Shown: positions 34,577 to 43,810 of the stretch, in pieces
Layout of the letters: each line of letters begins with the position of its first letter
Position numbering within the stretch: the stretch's first letter is position 1
DNA from: Marinobacter aromaticivorans
GTDB lineage: Bacteria; Pseudomonadota; Gammaproteobacteria; Pseudomonadales; Oleiphilaceae
Direction of reading: 5' to 3'
DNA length: 64,000 nt
NCBI RefSeq assembly: GCF_002806975.1
Contig: NZ_NIHD01000017.1
Coordinates: 1 to 64,000 of the forward strand
Translations under genes and position numbers: made by a program
The notes under the pieces: model-generated
Database searches by the model: none
Told to the model about the DNA's origin: nothing
The model's input: only the letters and a program-made list of their open reading frames with translations

Positions 34577-35503
34577 ATGGCTGTTATGACGCTTCCTTTT
34601 TCCAAAAAAACGCGAAATCTGCTGGGAATACTGGCACTGGGAATGATTTTGCCCGGGCCTGTCCTGGCTGGAAGCTACGGGGCAGGAATTGCGAACAGTC
34701 AGTGGTATGTTGCCGAGTCTGTTTTCGAATGCTCTCTGGTGCACGAGGTTCCGGGTTACGGCCGGGCAGTCTTCCGGCACAGGGCGGGAGAAGACCTGTC
34801 GTTTTTCCTGGAATCGGAATCCCGCCTCATGCGGCCAGGGCGCGGCTTGCTGGTGGTTGAGGCGCCCCCGTGGCGGCCGGGTGTTGCACCAAGGCAGGTG
34901 GGGCCTGTGGATGTTTCTGAAGGCCGAAGGCAGGTATCCCTTGCAACGCGCCAGGCTATTATTCTCGCGCAAAGCCTGCTTTCGGGTATGCGCCCAACCG
35001 TTACCCGTACCTCCTGGTACGACGGCAATCCGGTGCGGGTGCAGGTTTCCAACATCAATTTTAACGGAGAGTATCAGCGCTATCGTTCCTGCGCTGAGAA
35101 TCTGCTGCCCGTGAATATCGACCAGATTGGGCGGTCAAGGGTGGCATTCGCCAGCGGCAGCAAGAAGCTTTCTCAGGCCGACATGGATCTGCTGGACAAC
35201 ATTGTTGCCTACATTATGGCCGATTCCACGGTAGAGCGGGTATTTGTGGATGGGCACAGTGACAGTATCGGAAGCCGGATCGACAATCGGGCGTTGTCTG
35301 AGGATCGAGCGAATGTGGTAGCGGATTATCTGAAAAGCCGGGGCGTGGATCCCGACCTGATCACGGTAAGAGCTCATGGTGACCAGTTCCCGGTTTCCAG
35401 CCGGCCTGCCGATAACCGCCGCACGACAATTCGTTTGCAGCGCGAGGGTGATCGCCCGGGGCTGCAGCAAGCCAATGGCTATGGCGGGGCTTCGACCGGT
35501 TGA
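34577..35503 (+). CDS. motY: Sodium-driven flagellar stator accessory protein MotY
   Basis: A 308-residue protein. A signal peptide (about 1-32) is followed by an N-terminal beta-rich domain with SQWYVAESVFECSLVH and a C-terminal OmpA-like peptidoglycan-binding domain (about 190-300, VFVDGHSDSIGSRIDNRALSEDRA). This domain order and the position beside pyrC-rnt are those of MotY in Pseudomonas, which forms the T-ring that anchors the stator. The start is not certain: ATG 34577 or ATG 34586, neither with a strong ribosome site; 34466 is too long. Confidence 0.82.
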   Translation: MAVMTLPFSKKTRNLLGILALGMILPGPVLAGSYGAGIANSQWYVAESVFECSLVHEVPGYGRAVFRHRAGEDLSFFLESESRLMRPGRGLLVVEAPPWRPGVAPRQVGPVDVSEGRRQVSLATRQAIILAQSLLSGMRPTVTRTSWYDGNPVRVQVSNINFNGEYQRYRSCAENLLPVNIDQIGRSRVAFASGSKKLSQADMDLLDNIVAYIMADSTVERVFVDGHSDSIGSRIDNRALSEDRANVVADYLKSRGVDPDLITVRAHGDQFPVSSRPADNRRTTIRLQREGDRPGLQQANGYGGASTG

Positions 35504-35525
35504 GATCATTTGCACGCCCGGTTTC

Positions 35526-36452
35526 TCAGTAAATCGCGCTCAGCACTTCCAGATGGGCATTCACGCTTTCTGCAAGCGCCCTCAGGTGGTAGCCGCCTTC
35601 CAGCGTTGAAATGATCCTGTCGTTACTGTGTTCACTGGCTATGCCGGCCAGCATTTCAGTGAGCCAGCGGTAATCTTCAGTCTCCAGATTGAGTTCCGCC
35701 ATCGGGTCCAGACGATGGGCGTCAAACCCTGCAGATATGAGAATTACCTGGGGTTTGAAAGCATCCAGACGCTGCATCCAGCCATCTTTTACCTTCTTAC
35801 GGAAATCAGCTGCAGAACAACCCGCTTCGATCGGGATATTCACAATGTTGTCCGCTTGCCGGTGTACGTGGGAGTGAGGGTAGAATGGGTGCTGAAAGCT
35901 CGAGCACATCAGGATGCGCTCATCTCCGCTGACGATATCTACGGTGCCATTTCCCTGATGCACATCAAAATCGATGATGGCTACCCGCTCAAGATGATGA
36001 AAGTTGAGCGCGCGCATGGCGGCCAGGGCAATGTTGTTATAAAAACAGAACCCCATGGACTTGCTGCGCTCAGCGTGGTGCCCGGGAGGGCGTGCACAGA
36101 TGAAGGCGTTGGTTACCTGGCTGCTCATCACCATGTCTACCGCCTGGATGTTGGCTCCGGCGGCCAGTCTTGCAGCACGCAGGGTGTCAGGCATCATAGC
36201 GGTATCCGGGTCTGTGTACACCCGGCCGCGTGTCGGTTGCATCATGTCGAGCTGTTGCAGGTAGCGTTCAGGGTGCACGCTTAAAAGCTGATCGCGGGTG
36301 GCTTCTTCAGGGCGCACCCAGTCCAGCTTTTCAGCGAGCCCGGTATCGGCAATGTAGCTGATGATTGCTGCCAGACGACCCGGGCTCTCGGGATGCTCGG
36401 GCCCCATGTCGTGTCTCATGCAGTCATCGTGGGAAAAAAATGCGGTGGTCAT
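35526..36452 (-). CDS. Histone-deacetylase-family (acetylpolyamine-type) deacetylase
   Basis: A 308-residue zinc hydrolase of the HDAC/AcuC/APAH superfamily. The active site is complete: HH in RPPGHHAERS, DFDVHQGNGT with the Asp/His zinc ligands, Asp in ISAGFDAHRLDP and the catalytic-pocket Tyr in EGGYHL. Bacterial members deacetylate polyamines or lysines; the substrate here is unknown. It lies beside a GNAT-fused acyl-CoA synthetase gene, so a link with protein or metabolite acetylation is possible but unproven. Confidence 0.85.
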   Translation of the reverse strand: MTTAFFSHDDCMRHDMGPEHPESPGRLAAIISYIADTGLAEKLDWVRPEEATRDQLLSVHPERYLQQLDMMQPTRGRVYTDPDTAMMPDTLRAARLAAGANIQAVDMVMSSQVTNAFICARPPGHHAERSKSMGFCFYNNIALAAMRALNFHHLERVAIIDFDVHQGNGTVDIVSGDERILMCSSFQHPFYPHSHVHRQADNIVNIPIEAGCSAADFRKKVKDGWMQRLDAFKPQVILISAGFDAHRLDPMAELNLETEDYRWLTEMLAGIASEHSNDRIISTLEGGYHLRALAESVNAHLEVLSAIY

Positions 36453-36610
36453 ATATCTCGAAACGTCCCGGATTTACTTGTATTTTATTTAATCCTATCA
36501 GGGATAATCTGATAACGCCGCGTTTCTTTGGTCTTATAAGTGCGATAGGCATTTCACAAAGGTTGTTCAGTGCCTAAGATAGGGCAAACAACATATTAAG
36601 GAGAGTCAGT

Positions 36611-39355
36611 TTGAGCACACGGTACCTGGAAAGCCTGTTCAATCCTGCCTCCATTGCTGTAATAGGGGCCTCGGAACGGGCAGACAACCTTGGCGGCATG
36701 GTGTTACGAAATCTGATGAGCGGCGGTTATCCGGGCAGGCTTCTGGTGGTTAACCGGAATGATTATGAGAACGTCCACGGTGTGCCCTGCGTCAAAAGAG
36801 TGTCCAGAATGGAGTTTTCACCGGATCTGGCTATTATCTGTACGCCCCCGGATACGGTTTCCAAGACCATAAGGCGCCTGGGTGAAGCAGGGGTGCGAAC
36901 AGCGATTGTGATGACGGGCGGTATGTCCCGTACCCACAGTAAAACCGGCCAGCCGCTGATGTATTCCGTTCGTGATGCGGCCAGGGAGACGGGCATAAGA
37001 GTGTTGGGCCCCAACACCATCGGCCTGATGGTGCCGGCCAGGAGCCTGAACGCCACCTACGCCCATATGGGGGTTCTCCCTGGGCGCGTTGCGTTTGTGG
37101 GCCAGTCCGGCACTATTGCCAGTTCAGTGATTGATTGGGCACTCGCCCGCGGTGTGGGTTTCTCGTACTTCCTCACCCTTGGCGATGGTATGGATATCGA
37201 TCACGATGACCTGATCGATTATCTTGCCCAGGACACGCAAACCCGCGCCATTCTCCTGCATATTGAACACATCCCGAATGCCCGGCGCTTTATGTCGGCT
37301 GTGCGGGTGGCCTCCAAGACCAAGCCTGTGATTGCCGTGAAATCCGGGCGGGTGCCGGAATCCGAGTGGTTTCCCCACGAGTTGCCTGATGGAATCCGGC
37401 GAAGCGATCCTATTTACGATGCGATGCTGCAGCGTGCTGGTGTGCTGCGGGTGGACGGGCTCGGGCAGATGTTTGATGCCCTGGAAACCCTGACGCGCAT
37501 GCGCCCGCTGCGCCGGGAATCCCTGGCTATTATGGCAAATGGCGTGGGGCCCGGTGTACTGGCAGTAGACCGGCTGGCGGATCTGGGCGGCGAACTGGCC
37601 CGCCTGTCCGAGACCAGTATTAATGCCCTGGCGGAGCTGTTGCCTCCTTACTGGACGCGCAAGAACCCTATCGACCTTAACTACGATGCATCGCCGGAAC
37701 TCTATGGCAAGGCTATAAAAATACTGGCCAAGGACCCTGAAATCGCCAACGTGCTTGTACTCTATGCTCCCAGCCTTACCGAGGACAGCCTCCAGATTGC
37801 CGATGCAGTTGTGCAGGCGGCAAAGGGTACGCGGCTTAATATTTTCACCTGCTGGCTCGGGCAGGCCACGGTGATGGATGCTCGCGACGAATTCTATCGT
37901 GCCGGTTTGCCCTCTTTCTTCAATCCGGAGAAAGCCGTGGTAGCCTTCATGCGGCATGTGCGGCACCAGAGAGTCCAGCGCCTGCTGAAGGAAACACCGG
38001 AATCCTTTACCGACCATTTGTCGGATCACACAAAAACCCGGCGTGTCGTAATGGATGCCCTGCGCTCAGGCCGTACCCACCTGTCAAGCCAGGAAGCCAG
38101 GGAAGTGATTGATGAATACGGTATCAACACCATTGAGACGATTTACTGTGATGATATCGAAGAAGTGCTTGAAGCCTTTGCCATAGAGCGCCGACCGGTG
38201 GACGTGACCATTATCCACGAACAGGTTTGCCACCCGTTTGTATCTCTGACAGTGGCACAGCGCCGGTATAAGGGCACAGTGCAGAAGCTGAACAGTGAGG
38301 CGGCCATTATTGACGCCTGCCGTTTTCTGATGGACGAATACCAGAAGCACTTCCCGGCCAGCGGTTTTCTCGGTTTTGCCATGCAACGCTCGTATCAGCA
38401 CGTGGGCGGTATTGAGTTCAGTGTAGGGATAACGAGAGACGCCCAGTTCGGGCCCTTGGTGGTCTGCGGCGCCTCCGGCGCCCATGTGAGTGTCATGACC
38501 GACAGGCAAATTGCGCTGCCGCCGTTGAATATGGTTCTGGCCCGGGAGCTTTTACGGCGCACCTACATGTACAGGCTGCTCAAAGAGCACAGTCTCAAGC
38601 CTGACGAGGATATCCGCGCGGTTTCGGAAACCCTGGTTACGCTGTCCCAGATTGTGATTGATATCCCCGAGATTCGCGGCCTGGAAATTTCGCCTCTGTT
38701 GTTCAACGATCAGGGTGCGGTTGCGGTTAATGTGGCGATCAACCTCTCTGAAACGCCGGGCCGGCCGATTATCCAGCCTTACCCGAGGGAGCTTGAGGAG
38801 TGGCTGGTGCTGCCTAAATCCGGGCGTCGGGTTATCATCCGGCCGGCACTCGCCGAGGATGAACCGGCGCATCGGGTGTTCCACGAACTGCAGTCACCGG
38901 AATCCATCCGCTACCGGTTCTTTCAGTATCGCAAACACTTCTCCCGGGAAGACGTCGCACAGATGGTGCAGATCGACTACGACCGGGAAATGGTCTTTAT
39001 CGCCAATGCGCCCAAAGAGGACGGTGAAGGCGAAGAAACCCTTGGCACCGTAAGAACCTGGACAGACGCAGACAACCTGCAATGTGAGTTTGCGGTGATG
39101 GTTCACGACAAAATGAAAGGTGAAGGGCTTGGTGTTGCGTTGATGCAGAAGATGATTGATTACTGCCGTTCCCGTGGCACGGTGGAAATGGTTGGTACTG
39201 TACTGGCAGACAATCGCCCGATGTTACAGCTAGCCGAGCATCTTGGTTTTGAAATCAAGTACAACGTTGAGGAAGAAGTGATGGATTTGCGGCTGGTTCT
39301 TAACGAGCCGGAAAAAGACTGGCAAAAGGAGAGGCTCGAGAAAAGCGCCCACTGA
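36611..39355 (+). CDS. Fused acyl-CoA synthetase (NDP-forming)/GNAT acetyltransferase, Pat-like
   Basis: A 914-residue protein. The N-terminal CoA-binding domain (about 1-130, IAVIGASERADNLGG), CoA-ligase domain and ATP-grasp domain (about 480-700) resemble NDP-forming acetyl-CoA synthetase, followed by a GNAT domain (about 735-890, KGEGLGVALMQKM). This order is that of the Pat/PatZ lysine acetyltransferases, whose synthetase part is usually inactive and senses acyl-CoA. The start is TTG 36611, after AAGGAGAG. Whether the synthetase part is active is not clear; PatZ normally lacks the catalytic His and this was not checked by alignment. Confidence 0.85.
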   Translation: MSTRYLESLFNPASIAVIGASERADNLGGMVLRNLMSGGYPGRLLVVNRNDYENVHGVPCVKRVSRMEFSPDLAIICTPPDTVSKTIRRLGEAGVRTAIVMTGGMSRTHSKTGQPLMYSVRDAARETGIRVLGPNTIGLMVPARSLNATYAHMGVLPGRVAFVGQSGTIASSVIDWALARGVGFSYFLTLGDGMDIDHDDLIDYLAQDTQTRAILLHIEHIPNARRFMSAVRVASKTKPVIAVKSGRVPESEWFPHELPDGIRRSDPIYDAMLQRAGVLRVDGLGQMFDALETLTRMRPLRRESLAIMANGVGPGVLAVDRLADLGGELARLSETSINALAELLPPYWTRKNPIDLNYDASPELYGKAIKILAKDPEIANVLVLYAPSLTEDSLQIADAVVQAAKGTRLNIFTCWLGQATVMDARDEFYRAGLPSFFNPEKAVVAFMRHVRHQRVQRLLKETPESFTDHLSDHTKTRRVVMDALRSGRTHLSSQEAREVIDEYGINTIETIYCDDIEEVLEAFAIERRPVDVTIIHEQVCHPFVSLTVAQRRYKGTVQKLNSEAAIIDACRFLMDEYQKHFPASGFLGFAMQRSYQHVGGIEFSVGITRDAQFGPLVVCGASGAHVSVMTDRQIALPPLNMVLARELLRRTYMYRLLKEHSLKPDEDIRAVSETLVTLSQIVIDIPEIRGLEISPLLFNDQGAVAVNVAINLSETPGRPIIQPYPRELEEWLVLPKSGRRVIIRPALAEDEPAHRVFHELQSPESIRYRFFQYRKHFSREDVAQMVQIDYDREMVFIANAPKEDGEGEETLGTVRTWTDADNLQCEFAVMVHDKMKGEGLGVALMQKMIDYCRSRGTVEMVGTVLADNRPMLQLAEHLGFEIKYNVEEEVMDLRLVLNEPEKDWQKERLEKSAH

Positions 39356-39400
39356 AGCCTTTCGGTGAAAGGCGCCAGTGGCGCTCCTGTACCGGGCTGA

Positions 39401-40327
39401 TTATTCTTCAACGATGGCCGAGCGGTCTTCACCGCCCAAGGCCTCCAGCAGGCCCGGAATGAGTTTGGACAGCTCAAGAGTCATGAGGGTGAAGGCGGCA
39501 TCAAACTTTGCGACGGCGTCCTCCACATCCACGTCGTCAAGTTGCTCCTGGAGGGTTTCGCCAAACTTCAAGCGGCGAATGCCCAGTTCCTCATCCAGAA
39601 TGAATGACACGTTGTCGTCCCAGGTTACCGCCAGTTTGGTGACCTGCATTCCGGCTTCCAGATGATTACGGATTTCGTCCGCCCTAAGGTCCAGCCCTTT
39701 GCAACGAACCACGCCGCCATCCTCGGACGGGTCTTTCAGTTCACACTCATTGCCAAGCACCACCTGGGCGGGCAGGTCGATGGTTTCATTCAGCCACCCG
39801 GTGAACGTGAAGGCAGGCGCCTGCTCCACAACGGGTGGACGAACAGGAAGGGAGCCGAGACTTTTGCGGAGGGTTGAAGCCAGGTCTTCCGCCTGTTTTG
39901 CGGAGCCGGCATCCACCACCAGAACGCCGTCCCTCGGCGCCAGATACGCAAAGCTGCGGCGGTTGCGGGAAAATGCCTGGGGTAGCATTTCCAGCATCAC
40001 CTGTTCTTTGATTTCGTCTTTTTCCTTGCGGCGAACCTTGCGCCCCTGCTCGATCTCGATCGCTTCGGCTTTCTCTTCTACCGCATCCTTGATTACAGGA
40101 GCAGGCAGGATTTTCTCTTCCTTGCGCAAAGCAATCAGGTGGTAACCATTGGCGCTGTGAACAAGCAGTTCACCGTGTTTACCCAGGGGCGGAACCCAGC
40201 CCTGGCGTGTGGTCTCCTGAGGGCCACAGGGTTTGAACGCATCGCCGCTGAGTTTGTCTTCCAACTCTTCAGAAGAAATATCGAACGGCTTGGTGAAACG
40301 GAAAACGCGGGCATTGCGAAACCACAT
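39401..40327 (-). CDS. rdgC: Recombination-associated protein RdgC
   Basis: A 308-residue protein matching RdgC (E. coli 303). The start MWFRNARVFRFTKPF is the family's signature N-terminus, so ATG 40327 is chosen over 40492. RdgC is a nucleoid-associated, ring-forming DNA-binding protein that limits RecA. It is convergent with the preceding Pat-like gene. Confidence 0.95.
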   Translation of the reverse strand: MWFRNARVFRFTKPFDISSEELEDKLSGDAFKPCGPQETTRQGWVPPLGKHGELLVHSANGYHLIALRKEEKILPAPVIKDAVEEKAEAIEIEQGRKVRRKEKDEIKEQVMLEMLPQAFSRNRRSFAYLAPRDGVLVVDAGSAKQAEDLASTLRKSLGSLPVRPPVVEQAPAFTFTGWLNETIDLPAQVVLGNECELKDPSEDGGVVRCKGLDLRADEIRNHLEAGMQVTKLAVTWDDNVSFILDEELGIRRLKFGETLQEQLDDVDVEDAVAKFDAAFTLMTLELSKLIPGLLEALGGEDRSAIVEE

Positions 40328-40346
40328 CAGGCTTGATCCTTGTCTT

Positions 40347-40547
40347 TCATATTTGGATAATTTCCACCAGCACTGTTTTGACAATAAAACCGACAACACC
40401 CGCTCCCAGCACCGTAAAAAGAGCGAGGGTGCCAAATTTTCCGGCCTCTGATTTTTTGGCCAGATCCCAGACGATAAAACCCATCCAGCCAATAAGGCCT
40501 GTCAGAAACACCACCATGGCGATCTGGGAAAATACTGCTTCATTCAT
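40347..40547 (-). CDS. DUF2788-family small membrane protein
   Basis: A 66-residue protein with two hydrophobic segments (about 7-28 and 42-62) joined by a short basic loop (AKKSEAGKFG). It fits DUF2788, of unknown function. It lies between rdgC and yaaA on the same strand. Confidence 0.8.
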   Translation of the reverse strand: MNEAVFSQIAMVVFLTGLIGWMGFIVWDLAKKSEAGKFGTLALFTVLGAGVVGFIVKTVLVEIIQI

Positions 40548-40571
40548 GATTTGCTCCGAACTTAATCTGGA

Positions 40572-41342
40572 TTAGTGTTCATCTCGCAGGAAAACCCAGT
40601 TATTTTTGTCGGATTGGTCTTCGCTGAAGTAGTAACCTTCAAGGTCAAACCCCTTGAGGTCGTCTGCATCGGTAATTCGATTCAGGATGGCATAGCGGCA
40701 CATGAGGCCGCGGGCTTTTTTGGCGTAGAAACTGATCATTTTGTACTGACCGTTCTTCCAGTCCTTGAATTGTGGGGTAATCAGCCGGCCTTCAAGGTCT
40801 TTCTTCTTCAGGCTCTTGAAATACTCGTTCGAGGCCAGGTTTACCAGCACTTCGTCATCATTCTTCAGTAAATGGTTGACTTCCTGTGTCAGGCGATCCC
40901 CCCAGAACGCGTACAGATCCTTGCCGCGCTTGTTCTCAAACTTCGTACCCATCTCAAGCCGGTAAGGCTGCATCAGGTCAAGAGGTTTGAGGATGCCGTA
41001 CAGGCCGGACAGTATGCGCAGATGCTTCTGGGCAAAGCCGAAATCCTGCTCGCTGAAGCTTCCTGCGTCCAGCCCGGTATACACATCGCCCTTGAATGCC
41101 AGAATCGCCTGACGCGCGTTCTCCGGTGAGAAGGGCGTATGCCAGTTCTGGAAGCGCTCGGCGTTTAACTGGCCGAGCTTGTCACTGATGCTCATCAGGT
41201 TGCTGACCTGGTGGGGCTCCAGTTCCTTGAGCTGATCAACCAGTTCGCAGGCATCGTCCAGAAAGTCCGGCTGGGTATGGGTTTGGGTTGCCAGTGGGCT
41301 CTCGTAGTCGAGGGTTTTAGCGGGTGAGATAACCATCAACAT
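40572..41342 (-). CDS. yaaA: Peroxide stress protein YaaA
   Basis: A 256-residue protein of the UPF0246/DUF328 family (MLMVISPAKTLDYESP, LYGILKPLDLMQPYRLEMGT, NLASNEYFKS). YaaA lowers intracellular iron and protects against peroxide in E. coli. It runs with the glutaredoxin-like gene upstream, 13 bases apart, consistent with a redox-linked operon. Confidence 0.92.
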   Translation of the reverse strand: MLMVISPAKTLDYESPLATQTHTQPDFLDDACELVDQLKELEPHQVSNLMSISDKLGQLNAERFQNWHTPFSPENARQAILAFKGDVYTGLDAGSFSEQDFGFAQKHLRILSGLYGILKPLDLMQPYRLEMGTKFENKRGKDLYAFWGDRLTQEVNHLLKNDDEVLVNLASNEYFKSLKKKDLEGRLITPQFKDWKNGQYKMISFYAKKARGLMCRYAILNRITDADDLKGFDLEGYYFSEDQSDKNNWVFLRDEH

Positions 41343-41355
41343 GTCAGGTAATTCC

Positions 41356-41589
41356 TCATTGCAGAAACGTAAGTAACTGATCCCGGTTAAACGGCCAGTC
41401 CAGTTCTTGCCCGGTATCGTTGCGCCTGAGCACGGGAATTCGTGTGCCGTATCGCTGTATCAGCTCTTCTGACTGGGCGATGTCCACAACGTCCACCGGT
41501 ATCGGAGTTGGCATTGGTGTGTTCACGAGCAGTGCCTCCGCCAGTTCACACAGGTGGCATTGGGACGTGGTGTAAAAAAGCAGTTCCAT
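41356..41589 (-). CDS. Glutaredoxin-family protein (DUF836-like)
   Basis: A 77-residue thioredoxin-fold protein with a redox CHLC motif (TTSQCHLCELAEALL, residues 11-14) and cis-Pro region TRIPVLRR. Short length and lack of GSH-binding motifs match DUF836/glutaredoxin-like proteins. Its start overlaps the yciK stop by one base. Confidence 0.85.
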   Translation of the reverse strand: MELLFYTTSQCHLCELAEALLVNTPMPTPIPVDVVDIAQSEELIQRYGTRIPVLRRNDTGQELDWPFNRDQLLTFLQ

Positions 41590-42338
41590 TATTTTGGCTG
41601 GGCGTCCACTTGCTGACCGTTCAGGTGCGCACTGTCACGGCCCATCAGATACAGATAGACCGGCATCAGTTCCTCCGGTGCCGGATTCTGCTTCGGATTT
41701 TCTGCCGGGTAGGCGTGGGCCCGCATATTGGTTCTGGTAGCGCCCGGGTTCAGGCTGTTTACCCGCACGTTATGATGCTTGTCGTACAACTCATCGGCCA
41801 GAAGCTGGCTGAGACCCTCGACCGCGAACTTGGATACCGCGTAGGCACCCCAGTAAGCCCGGGCTTTGCGACCAACACCGGAAGACGTGAAGATAACGGA
41901 GGCGGCGTCTGATTTGCGCAACAGGGGAATCATTGCACGACTGAGCAAAAACGGTGCCGTCACATTCACATGCATGACCTTGTTCCAGGTTTCCGGATCG
42001 TACATTTCCACCGGGCTGCGATCGCCCAGAATGCCGGCATTGTGCAGCAGGCCATCCAGCTTCCCGAAGTTGTCCTCCAGGGTCATGGCCAGTTCTTCAT
42101 AGTCCTTCACGGCGGCGCCTTCAAAGTTCATCGGCACAATAGCCGGTTTCGGGTGCCCATCGGCTTCGATTTCATCGTAGACCGACTCCAGTTTGCTCAC
42201 GGTTCGCCCAACAAGAATCACTGTGGCACCGTGGGCCGCGTAGGTTTTTGCGGCTGTGCGACCGATTCCGCTGCCTGCACCTGTCACCAAAACGATGCGG
42301 TCTTTCAGAAGATCAGCGGGCGCCTGGTAATCTTGCAT
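41589..42338 (-). CDS. yciK: YciK-family short-chain dehydrogenase
   Basis: A 249-residue SDR with GAGSGIG (about 21-27) and the catalytic YAVSK. It keeps the synteny of Pseudomonas: mtnA, mtaD, ubiG, mupP, yciK. The substrate is unknown. Confidence 0.88.
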   Translation of the reverse strand: MQDYQAPADLLKDRIVLVTGAGSGIGRTAAKTYAAHGATVILVGRTVSKLESVYDEIEADGHPKPAIVPMNFEGAAVKDYEELAMTLEDNFGKLDGLLHNAGILGDRSPVEMYDPETWNKVMHVNVTAPFLLSRAMIPLLRKSDAASVIFTSSGVGRKARAYWGAYAVSKFAVEGLSQLLADELYDKHHNVRVNSLNPGATRTNMRAHAYPAENPKQNPAPEELMPVYLYLMGRDSAHLNGQQVDAQPK

Positions 42339-42406
42339 AACCTGTCTCCATAGCAGACGGTGAGTTCGTGGGAATGTTCAAAAAACGGGCCGGTTTCAAA
42401 AGCGTA

Positions 42407-43069
42407 CTATTGTAACAGCTTTGCGAGGTCATTGACGGAGTCGGCAATGAGATCTGCTTGCCATAGATCAACGGTTTCCGGCTCTTCAATATAGCCGTAG
42501 CGCACGGCGATGGTTTTCATACGGGCATTCCGGCCGGCCTCGATGTCCCTTTGGTGATCGCCCACGTACACTGCCTGCTCAGGATCTGCTCCGATTTGTC
42601 TGCAGGCGAGAAACAGGGCTTCCGGATGGGGCTTTCGATCGGTAACGTGGTCCGGGCAGACCAGCGACGCACAGCGCTCTGCCAGACCCAGTGCCTGAAC
42701 CAGCGGCGCGGCAAAGCGTACCGGTTTGTTGGTAACAATACCCCAGGGGATTTGCCGCCGCTCCAGTGATTCCAGCAGTGTGTTCATCCCTTCAAAGAGG
42801 GTGGTTTCAACCGCAACGCCTGCCTCGTACAGGTCCAGAAAGGCTGAGTGCTTGCCGGGGTAATCCGGGTGATCAGGCTCCAGCCCGAAGCCCACCCGCA
42901 CCATAGCCCGGACGCCATTGGAAACAGATCGGCGTATATGATCCGCCGGGAGTGCCGGGAGCCCGTGCTGCCGGCGCAGCTCATTCAGGCAGCGGATGAA
43001 ATCCGGCGCCGTGTCGATCAGGGTGCCGTCCAGATCGAACAGAACGGTGGAGGGCTGTTCAGTTTTCAC
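42407..43069 (-). CDS. mupP: N-acetylmuramic acid 6-phosphate phosphatase (MupP)
   Basis: A 220-residue HAD phosphatase (FDLDGTLIDTAPDF, VTNKPVRFAAPLV, DHQRDIEAGRNARM). The same sequence alone could be phosphoglycolate phosphatase (Gph); the choice of MupP rests on its place directly after ubiG and before yciK, which is where mupP lies in Pseudomonas. MupP acts in peptidoglycan recycling. It overlaps ubiG by 11 bases. Confidence 0.8.
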   Translation of the reverse strand: MKTEQPSTVLFDLDGTLIDTAPDFIRCLNELRRQHGLPALPADHIRRSVSNGVRAMVRVGFGLEPDHPDYPGKHSAFLDLYEAGVAVETTLFEGMNTLLESLERRQIPWGIVTNKPVRFAAPLVQALGLAERCASLVCPDHVTDRKPHPEALFLACRQIGADPEQAVYVGDHQRDIEAGRNARMKTIAVRYGYIEEPETVDLWQADLIADSVNDLAKLLQ

Positions 43070-43775
43070 GGGTGTCCCTTGCGTGCATCAGATAGTTTAC
43101 GTCCACATCCCGGCCCAGCTTGTAGGTGCGGGTAATGGGGTTGTAGGTCATGCCGGTGAGTTCCCGTACGTCGAGCCCGGCGTGGCGCAGGTGATCGGAC
43201 ATTTCCGATGGCCGGATAAACTTTTTCCATTCATGGGTGCCTTTGGGGAGCAGGTTCAGCACGTATTCCGCGCCTACAATGGCAAACAGGAAGGATTTCG
43301 GGTTGCGGTTAATGGTGGAAACAAACAGATGCCCACCGGGCTTGAGCAGGGCAGAGCAGGCTTTGATAACAGATGCCGGGTCGGGCACATGTTCAAGCAT
43401 TTCCAGGCAGGTAACCACATCGTACTGGCCCGCGTGTTCAGGGTCCCGGGCCAGTTCTTCTACGGTGATTTGCCGATAGTCTACCTTGATGCCACTTTCC
43501 AGACCGTGCAGCCGGGCAACAGCGAGTGGCGCCTCCCCCATATCGATTCCGGTTACGTGTGCACCGCGCAGGGCCATACCTTCTGACAGCAATCCGCCGC
43601 CGCAGCCAATGTCTGCTACCCGCTTGCCGGCAAGGGATACGCGCTCATCAATGTAATTCAGCCGCAACGGGTTAATGTCGTGCAGTGGTTTGAACTCGCT
43701 GGTGGGATCCCACCAGCGGCTGGCAAGGGCTTCAAATTTGGCTATTTCGTTACGATCAACATTCTGGTTCGTCAT
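43059..43775 (-). CDS. ubiG: Ubiquinone biosynthesis O-methyltransferase UbiG
   Basis: A 238-residue SAM methyltransferase (VADIGCGGGLLSEGMA, MLEHVPDP) with the UbiG N-terminal FEALASRWWDPTSEFKPLHDINPLR. It makes both O-methylations of ubiquinone. It ends inside the start of mupP. Confidence 0.95.
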   Translation of the reverse strand: MTNQNVDRNEIAKFEALASRWWDPTSEFKPLHDINPLRLNYIDERVSLAGKRVADIGCGGGLLSEGMALRGAHVTGIDMGEAPLAVARLHGLESGIKVDYRQITVEELARDPEHAGQYDVVTCLEMLEHVPDPASVIKACSALLKPGGHLFVSTINRNPKSFLFAIVGAEYVLNLLPKGTHEWKKFIRPSEMSDHLRHAGLDVRELTGMTYNPITRTYKLGRDVDVNYLMHARDTREN

Positions 43776-43810
43776 CTTGTCTTCTGCCTGATCAATATGT
43801 CGGGATTCGG

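Noticed and set aside
37124..38029. A 301-codon minus-strand ORF inside the Pat-like gene
   Set aside because: Shadow of the acyl-CoA synthetase/GNAT reading frame; composition rich in His/Gln/Arg with no domain pattern.
42407..43069. Phosphoglycolate phosphatase (gph)
   Set aside because: Sequence alone allows it, but the ubiG-mupP-yciK order favours MupP.
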